A stretch of 15,360 nt of DNA from Bacteroidota bacterium (lineage in GTDB: Bacteria; Bacteroidota; Bacteroidia; M30B66), in assembly GCA_020438185.1 (NCBI GenBank), contig JAGQVC010000011.1:1-15360 (forward strand), read 5' to 3'. A program made the translations under genes and the position numbers. The notes beneath the pieces were generated by a model that worked only from the letters and a program-made list of their open reading frames with translations, searched no databases and was not told the DNA's origin. Of this stretch, positions 1-6,000 are shown piece by piece (within the stretch, counting starts at the first letter, position 1; each line of letters opens with the position of its first letter).

Positions 1-606
1 GGAGTTTCGTTAAGACAAAGGCTCGAAGAACTTCAACAGCAATATGATGAAAGCGAAGCGGTTATTCTGGAGCTAAAAGCTCAGAATCAGGAGCTGACTA
101 ATGAGAACTTCAGAGCACAAAAGCTGGTGGAAGAAACGAAGGAACAAAACGACAAGTTGGTTCTGGAAAACTCAAAACTGAACAAAACAGTAGAAATTGC
201 CAAGCGCCTGAAATCTTATGAATTGTATGCTGATGCTGTTAAGGTTTCCGGCGGAGGTTCTAAAGAAAAGGCTACTGATAAAGCGAAGAAAGCTGACAGA
301 ATCAGGGTTTGTTTCACCATTCTCGATAATCAGCTTGCCGATAAACAGGAGAAATCGGTTTACGCCGTGATCAAGGATCCTGATGGGAAAACATTCACTC
401 AGGGCGATAAATCAATGCTTACCCTGTTGAACGGAAGTGAGATCCAGTATTCCGTGAAAAAGGAAATTTTCTATGACAACAAGGTTATGCAAATCTGCCT
501 CAACTGGGATGTTACACAGGATGAAGCGCTGACGGCAGGGAAGTACATGGTAGAAATTTATAGTGACGGTGTACAGATTGGGGCAACAGATTTCACATTA
601 AAATAG
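1..606 (+). CDS. Coiled-coil protein with C-terminal beta-rich domain (5' end outside window)
   Basis: The reading frame is open from base 1 to the TAG at 604-606, so 201 C-terminal residues are visible and the true start lies to the left. Roughly the first 70 visible residues are rich in E, Q, K and L with heptad-like spacing and read as a long coiled coil. A Lys/Gly-rich linker follows (about residues 75-95), then a compact domain of about 100 residues with alternating hydrophobic positions that looks like a small Ig-like beta domain, ending in a 'GKYMVEIYSDG' strand-turn. No catalytic motif is visible. I recognise the general architecture as one seen in uncharacterised Bacteroidota proteins but cannot assign a function. 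An internal GTG at 127 could be mistaken for a start, but the frame continues unbroken upstream. The gene is followed by a strong terminator. Confidence 0.85.
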   Translation, partial: GVSLRQRLEELQQQYDESEAVILELKAQNQELTNENFRAQKLVEETKEQNDKLVLENSKLNKTVEIAKRLKSYELYADAVKVSGGGSKEKATDKAKKADRIRVCFTILDNQLADKQEKSVYAVIKDPDGKTFTQGDKSMLTLLNGSEIQYSVKKEIFYDNKVMQICLNWDVTQDEALTAGKYMVEIYSDGVQIGATDFTLK

Positions 607-633
607 TATTTTTGAGGGTTAGGGTTAGGTTCT

Positions 634-667
634 GGCGGCTGTGGTTTGTACCACAGCCGCCTTTTTT
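634..667 (+). terminator. Intrinsic terminator after the coiled-coil gene
   Basis: A perfect 11-bp stem (GGCGGCTGTGG at 634-644 with CCACAGCCGCC at 651-661) has a 6-nt loop and is followed by six T residues (662-667). It lies 27 bases past the stop at 606. The T tract is only on the + side, so it mainly ends rightward transcription. The stem could still slow leftward transcription from the convergent response regulator gene. Confidence 0.93.
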
Positions 668-719
668 GTGCATGAAATTGTGTTAGAATGGCCTGAGGGA
701 TGGAAAGAATCCGGTTTCC

Positions 720-1109
720 TCAGCCGAATAGCTCGGTAACCTTTTCAATTGTTAGAGGCTTGGGTACAAAGGCCAGAACGAAAGGGTTTGAACGTGCTTT
801 TTTAAGGTCGCTTTCGTCAATAGACGATGAAAGCATCACTATTTTTGCAGCAGATTTAATCCGGTCGGGAAGGCGCTCAAACTGCTCGAGAAACTCAAAA
901 CCATCCAGGTCAGGCATCCTGATATCCAGAAAAATCAGATCCGGAACAGGTTCCCCGGGTGAAATTGCACCAAGAAAATTTAGAGCTTCCCGTCCGGTTG
1001 TACAATGGTGCATATTATTGCTCAATCCGCTCATTGTAATCACCTTTCGGTGGATGAAAGCATCAACCGGAGAATCTTCAACAAATAAAACCAGATCTAC
1101 TTTATTCAT
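720..1109 (-). CDS. Single-domain (CheY-like) response regulator
   Basis: The product is a stand-alone receiver domain of 129 residues with no output domain, so it would act through protein-protein contacts or in a phosphorelay. Visible hallmarks are the acidic pair E11-D12 after the first strand (VLFVEDSP), phosphoacceptor D62 in IFLDIRMPDLDG, S94 in MLSSS at the conserved Thr/Ser position, and K117 in PKPL. The chosen ATG at 1109 overlaps the end of the kinase gene by 8 bases (1102-1109), the usual sign of translational coupling, with an AAAGG-like sequence about 10 nt upstream. An in-frame ATG at 1139 would add ten residues that do not belong to the receiver fold. The histidine kinase encoded immediately upstream is the probable phosphodonor. 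Confidence 0.93.
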   Translation of the reverse strand: MNKVDLVLFVEDSPVDAFIHRKVITMSGLSNNMHHCTTGREALNFLGAISPGEPVPDLIFLDIRMPDLDGFEFLEQFERLPDRIKSAAKIVMLSSSIDESDLKKARSNPFVLAFVPKPLTIEKVTELFG

Positions 1110-2268
1110 CCAGCACAAACCTTTGTTTGTTTTCTGCAATCAGCGGGAGGCTAATATGAAATACCGAGCCCTGATTAACACGCGACTGCACTTCTATGTT
1201 ACCATTGAGTTTTTTGACCGTTTCCTTAACGATGTACAAACCCAGGCCGGATCCGGTTGAGTGGTCGCTGGTACGATAAAACATATCGAAGATTTTTCCC
1301 AAATGTTGTTCGTTGATACCTAATCCGTTATCAGCAACCGTTACATTAAGTAGTTCGGCGTTTCGGTGCACCTTAACGATTACTTCGGGTCGGCGTGCCG
1401 GATGGCGATAACGGATTGCATTGGAAATAAGATTCTTGAGAATGGTAATAAGTCTGGTTTTATCGGCCAGAAACAGCCCCTCGTCTTCAGCTCTCACACA
1501 TTCCGAAAGCACCACATCACCCGATTCCAGGTATTTGATTTCACGTAAGATTTCGTCAACCAAAGGTTGAATCCGAACAGGTTCGATGTTTACTTCTGTT
1601 CGGTTATTTCTTGAATAGGCTACAATATCCCTGATTGTGGTATCCAGCTTAAGAATACTTTCCTCCATGAGGTCGATAAGTCGCTGGTGTTCGCCGGCCG
1701 GAGTATCGTTGCGTAGCAAGTCGAGTAAGCCAAGCACTGATGTAAGAGGCGCTCTCAAATCATGCGAAGCAGAGTACACGAAACGGTCAAGTTCGTAATT
1801 GATTTTTTCCAGCTCTGAGTTTTTGAGGCGGAGCTCATCTATTTTCTCACTTGCCGGGGTTTCGGTGGTTGCTGACTTTTGATCCTCCTTTTTGACCGTT
1901 TCACTATGTCGCTTAAGTAAAGCGCCCAAAATGAGAGGCAATTGTTCTGCTTCGGATGACCGAACCAGCAAATCGGCACCCTGTGTAAGTGCTGAAACCA
2001 TGCTCTCGTCATCTGAAATAAGGATAAAATAAGGGTTCTCGTTTGCGTTTCGAACTTGTCGGGCATTCTCCTGCCAGGACGTTTGATCGCCCGAACCGGC
2101 ATAAATAAAAACACGTATAGTGTTGAGTGGAATTGCTGCTAGCTGTTCTGCAGAATGCACCAGGTTCAAGCTGAATGTACCATTTAAAGGCACAAAAGCA
2201 GCTTTGAGTTGTTCATTTCCGCCGTTATCGGCGGAAGAAAGCATGAGATGGATTGACCTGGACGACAT
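1102..2268 (-). CDS. Soluble sensor histidine kinase with degenerate receiver-like N-terminus
   Basis: The protein has 388 residues and no membrane segment, so it is expected to be cytoplasmic. Residues about 5-118 look like a receiver-type alpha/beta domain but lack the phosphoacceptor Asp (IYAGSG at the expected strand) and have Arg (LLVRSS) near the expected Lys. A charged linker and coiled coil (about 120-160) lead into a HisKA dimerisation domain with the phospho-His H169 in FVYSASHDLRAPLTSVLGL. The HATPase domain shows the N box (N283 in ILKNLISNAIRY), G1 box (D313 in VADNGLGI), F box (IFDMFYRT) and G2 box (GSGLGLYIVK, about 339-348). It should autophosphorylate and pass phosphate to the overlapping receiver gene downstream. 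A stop codon lies four codons upstream of the ATG at 2268, so the start cannot move far upstream. No clear Shine-Dalgarno is visible, and M9 (2244) is an alternative start. The input signal is not evident. Confidence 0.94.
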   Translation of the reverse strand: MSSRSIHLMLSSADNGGNEQLKAAFVPLNGTFSLNLVHSAEQLAAIPLNTIRVFIYAGSGDQTSWQENARQVRNANENPYFILISDDESMVSALTQGADLLVRSSEAEQLPLILGALLKRHSETVKKEDQKSATTETPASEKIDELRLKNSELEKINYELDRFVYSASHDLRAPLTSVLGLLDLLRNDTPAGEHQRLIDLMEESILKLDTTIRDIVAYSRNNRTEVNIEPVRIQPLVDEILREIKYLESGDVVLSECVRAEDEGLFLADKTRLITILKNLISNAIRYRHPARRPEVIVKVHRNAELLNVTVADNGLGINEQHLGKIFDMFYRTSDHSTGSGLGLYIVKETVKKLNGNIEVQSRVNQGSVFHISLPLIAENKQRFVLDE

Positions 2269-2414
2269 GCAATGGCTTGCTCACGAAAGTAAACAAATTA
2301 TTGAGGAATGCTTCAGGCATCATCGCACGAAGTGCAAAACCTATCCGACATTATTTTCTATGAGTTCTTACATCGAATAATTGGCTTTACTCTGCGAAAA
2401 ATATTTTTTCCAGC

Positions 2415-2434
2415 TGATTATCTGATGATTATCT
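2415..2434. repeat. Tandem 9-bp direct repeat, 11-bp period
   Basis: TGATTATCT occurs at 2415-2423 and again at 2426-2434, so the copies are 11 bp apart, about one helical turn. It lies in the divergent region between the kinase gene and the T9SS-cargo cluster, about 100-120 bases upstream of the cargo start. The geometry suits side-by-side binding of a regulator on one face of the DNA, but two copies of an AT-rich 9-mer could be chance. Confidence 0.4.
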
Positions 2435-2462
2435 AACGTCATGAGTCAAGAATGCCGCTCAA

Positions 2463-2476
2463 CTTACATGTGTAAG
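2463..2476. promoter_or_regulatory. Palindrome CTTACA-TG-TGTAAG, possible operator
   Basis: A 14-bp inverted repeat with perfect 6-bp arms and a 2-bp centre lies 60 bases upstream of the ATG at 2536. It sits in the 267-base divergent intergenic region (2269-2535). A half-site-like CTTACAT also occurs at 2367-2373. Size and position suit a dimeric regulator site. No T tract follows, so it is not a terminator. No convincing complete TAnnTTTG promoter was found in this intergenic region on either strand. Confidence 0.35.
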
Positions 2477-2535
2477 AATGCGCTGCCAACAAGTCCTTAA
2501 GGCAGAAACCGAAGAGCTGCTATATAAGTAAGAGC

Positions 2536-3048
2536 ATGTGTAATTTGTGTATGAAAGCTGAAAACAAACTCCGAAACCTGGTCAGTTCACTGGCAATTCT
2601 GATTTCCTGCTTATTGCAGGTGGCCACTTTGAATGCTCAATCGTTTGAAACGGCTTCGAGCGATTATGGCAAAAGATACCGGGTTACTGCCTATAAAATT
2701 TCAGGGTTTACCACACTAACCAGCTTGTCGAATATAGCGGAAGCTATACCGAAGCCGATTATGTACATACCCAGCGCCTTTACGCCAAACGGAGATGGAA
2801 TTAACGACCGTTTCGGAGTTAAAGCAGAAGGCATCAAACTCTTTAAAATGGAGATATACAACCGTTGGGGTGAATTGATTTTCGAAAGCGACGATATTAC
2901 TCATTTATGGGACGGAACATATAAAGGGAAGCCTATAACCAGTACAGATGTGTTTGTATATCAGGTAAAAGCGGTTGGTAAAAACAATGAGCCACTTCCG
3001 GACGAAAACGGAACGGTGACTTTGATTGCCGACGGAACAGTTGAATAA
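2536..3048 (+). CDS. Minimal T9SS type B cargo: signal peptide, half FN3-like domain, gliding-motility-associated C-terminal sorting domain
   Basis: The 170-residue protein starts with a Sec signal peptide (positive region around K7-R13, hydrophobic core 15-32, likely cleavage after A34 in LNAQS). Residues 36-74 (around KRYRVTAYKISG and TSLSNIAEAIPK) resemble the second half of an FN3-like domain. Residues 75-170 match the gliding-motility-associated C-terminal domain that acts as a T9SS type B sorting signal. Key pieces are IPSAFTPNGDGINDRF (78-93), MEIYNRWGELIFES (105-118), LWDGTYKGKPI (124-134) and VFVYQVKAV (139-147). By family knowledge this signal takes a Sec-exported protein through the outer-membrane T9SS translocon. 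What is odd is that there is almost no cargo. The ATG at 2536 has a weak AAGAG element 5 nt upstream, and an in-frame ATG at 2551 would give a more typical signal-peptide start (MKAENK). The stop is 9 bases before the next gene, so the two are surely co-transcribed. Confidence 0.92.
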   Translation: MCNLCMKAENKLRNLVSSLAILISCLLQVATLNAQSFETASSDYGKRYRVTAYKISGFTTLTSLSNIAEAIPKPIMYIPSAFTPNGDGINDRFGVKAEGIKLFKMEIYNRWGELIFESDDITHLWDGTYKGKPITSTDVFVYQVKAVGKNNEPLPDENGTVTLIADGTVE

Positions 3049-3057
3049 GGACGAAGC

Positions 3058-6000
3058 ATGAAACAAGACTACCTAACCTTTTCTGTTTTGAAATCCGGAG
3101 CCTTAACTCTCATCCTTGGGCTGATGAGTTTTGTTGTTTCAGCTCAAAGTCCGGTAGCCGGATTCACGACTTCTGTGCAGCAAGGCTGCGCTCCGCTGAG
3201 CGTAAACTTTACAAATACCTCAAGCGGAGCTTCAAGTTATCAGTGGATTTTCGGAAATGGTAATTTCTCAAGTCTTGCAAACCCTCAGAATGTTTATGTA
3301 AACCCGGGAACGTATTCTGTTTCGCTAATTGCTATTGCTGCAAACGGAACAAGAGATACGCTCACGATGAGCAACTATATCACTGCCGCTCCCGGCCCTA
3401 CCCCGTCATTTACAGTTGACGGAAATTCAGGTTGTGCGGGTCAGGATTATTTTACCTTCACCAATTCCAGTGTTGGGGCGGTGAGTTATTTCTGGGATTT
3501 TGATGATGGAACTTCGTCACTTCAGGCTAACCCAACAAAGCAATATTCCGTTCCGGGAACCTATCATGTTTCATTGCTGGCTACAAATGCCAACGGATGC
3601 GAATCAGTTTACAACCTCAACCAGAATATTACCGTTAATCCGGTTCCGGTTGCAGCCTTTACAGTAAATCACACGCAAGTGTGCAGCCCTGCCGAGAACT
3701 TCACATTTAGCAGCAGCACACCGGGTAACAACACGTATCTCTGGAACTTTGGCGATGGAACTACCTCAACGCAGGCAAATCCATCAAAGACCTATCAGCA
3801 ATCGGGCATTTACACCGTATCGCTGGTTGTTACGAACAATTTTGGCTGTTCCGATACACTTACCAGAAATAATTATGTAACTGTTTACGAAGCAATTACA
3901 CCGCAAATCAATGCGACCGTCCTGAACGGATGCGTACCTTTAATTACTCAGGTTAGCACCAATGTTACGGGCGCGTCGTCGATTGCCTGGGATTTTGGCA
4001 ATGGCACTACCTCAACGGCTGCAAGCCAGACTGTGAATTATGCTCAGGCGGGTGTTTATTCGCCGCAGGTAACGGTAACCATGCCTAACGGATGTTCCTA
4101 TACCAATACGGCTACCAATCTGATAGAAGCATATCCAAAGCCGGTTGCACAGTTTACCTTAACCAATAATATTGGTTGTGCACCGGTACACCCGATATTT
4201 AACAATACCACCACCGGAGGCTCCACTTATTTGTGGCAGTTTCAGGATGGGCAATCCTCAACCGACTTTGAACCGGATTTGATTTTTGAACAGAGCGGTA
4301 ACTGGTATGCGAGGCTAACCGCTACTTCTTCGCATGGTTGCACGAACATCCTTCAGATTAGTCAGGCTATTCGCGTTAACTCACCTAATGCAGATTTTAC
4401 GGCGAATAACAATTCGGGCTGTCCTCCGCTAAATGTTGTTTTCTCATCGAACACCAATCCGGCCGGTAACTACCTCTGGAATTTTGGTGACGGAACCACT
4501 TCAACAGCTCAGAATCCAAGTCATGTTTACAACCAGCTTGGGATTTATGATGTTACTCTTATTATTACTAATGGAACCGGTTGCAGCGATACTGTTACCT
4601 ACGAAGGGCTTGTAAATGCATCCAACGAAGTTGCAGTTTATACGCCTCCGGCGGAAATTACCGCATGTTCTCCTTTTACAGCTTCGTTCGAAATTGAGCA
4701 GGAGCCCGGCGAAACCTATACCTGGGATTTTGGTGATGGTTATACAACCACCGGTACCAACCCGATACATATATATACAGAACCCGGAGAATATGTTGTT
4801 TCGCTGTTGGTAAACAATGGTTCTCCCTGCGGGATGATTTATCCCGAATACCAAACTATAATTGTTGAAGGACAACAACCCGATTTTGATGTAACTGTTG
4901 ACATTTGTCCTCCACATGCCGTGCACTTTAGTGCCGACACCACTGATATAGTCAGCTGGTTATGGAATTTTGGAGATGGAACAACCTCAACGGCCGAAAG
5001 TCCGGTGCATGTTTATCCGAACATGTTATCGCATCATGTTTCGCTGCAGGTAACCACTACCAATGGTTGCGAATACTCATTTATTGAATTCAACGCGGTT
5101 AATTTCAGTACCGCGATGGCAACTTTTACCAGCACATTCGAGCCCGGCGACTTTCCTCAAACGGTTAGCTTTACCTCAACAAATCCATACGCTACAAGCT
5201 GGATGTGGAACTTTGGCGACGGTAACATATCGACTGAAGAGAATCCGGTTCATACCTATCTCACCGAAGGTGATTACGAAGTAACCTTGCAGATTACCAC
5301 AGAAGATTGTATTCTGTTTGGTGCAGGCGATCCGTTTGATGCGGTTAGTCAGGATGTAGACGAAGGCACCTCAGAAGGTGGCAGTTACCCTATCGAGGGC
5401 GAAATTCCTCCAAATCCTATTACGGGCTGCGCCCCGATAACAATAAGTTTCCTTAAACAGGATCCTGCTCACAATGTGATTCAGTGGTTTTTCGGTGACG
5501 GTACATCTTCAACCGAATCCAATCCGACACATATGTACACCCAGGCCGGGTATTACACTGTGTTTTACACTGCGATGACCAACACAGGTTTCCAGACAAT
5601 TCAGTACGATCAGGCTGTTTTGCTTGGAGGAGGAGTACCGAACTTTACTGTTGCCGAAACGCCCTATTGTGATTACTCAACTGTTGATGTTGCCATTGAC
5701 AACCCGGGAGCAATAGATGAAATACTCTGGAACTTTGGTGGAATGGGAACAGCAACCACACCACAGGCCTCCTGGGATTTCCCGTTTGCAAACAGTGCTT
5801 ACACGGTTCAGGTAACTTTAACCGATACAATGGGCTGTCACGCATCGCGGATGAAAAGTTTGCTTGTTAGTCCTCCGATTCCAGAAATTTATTATCCGGC
5901 AACCGTTTGCCGCGATACCATTCAATTTACGCACAATCTGGCCGACGAGGCCGGCTACACATACCTCTGGGATTTTGGCGACGGTACCACTTCTACCGAC

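Noticed and set aside
612..630. Telomere-like GGGTTAGGGTTAGG after the first gene
   Set aside because: Only about two copies of the hexamer are present and they lie in a short 3' region before an ordinary terminator, so this is most likely chance.
700..1260. 186-codon + strand frame over the receiver and kinase genes
   Set aside because: It is antisense to two genes with clear catalytic motifs, and its product shows no domain.
2608..2616. Lipobox-like LISC in the small sorting-domain protein, suggesting a lipoprotein
   Set aside because: The Cys at residue 25 is in the middle of the hydrophobic core and lacks the L-[AS]-[GA]-C pattern. Signal peptidase I cleavage after LNA fits better.
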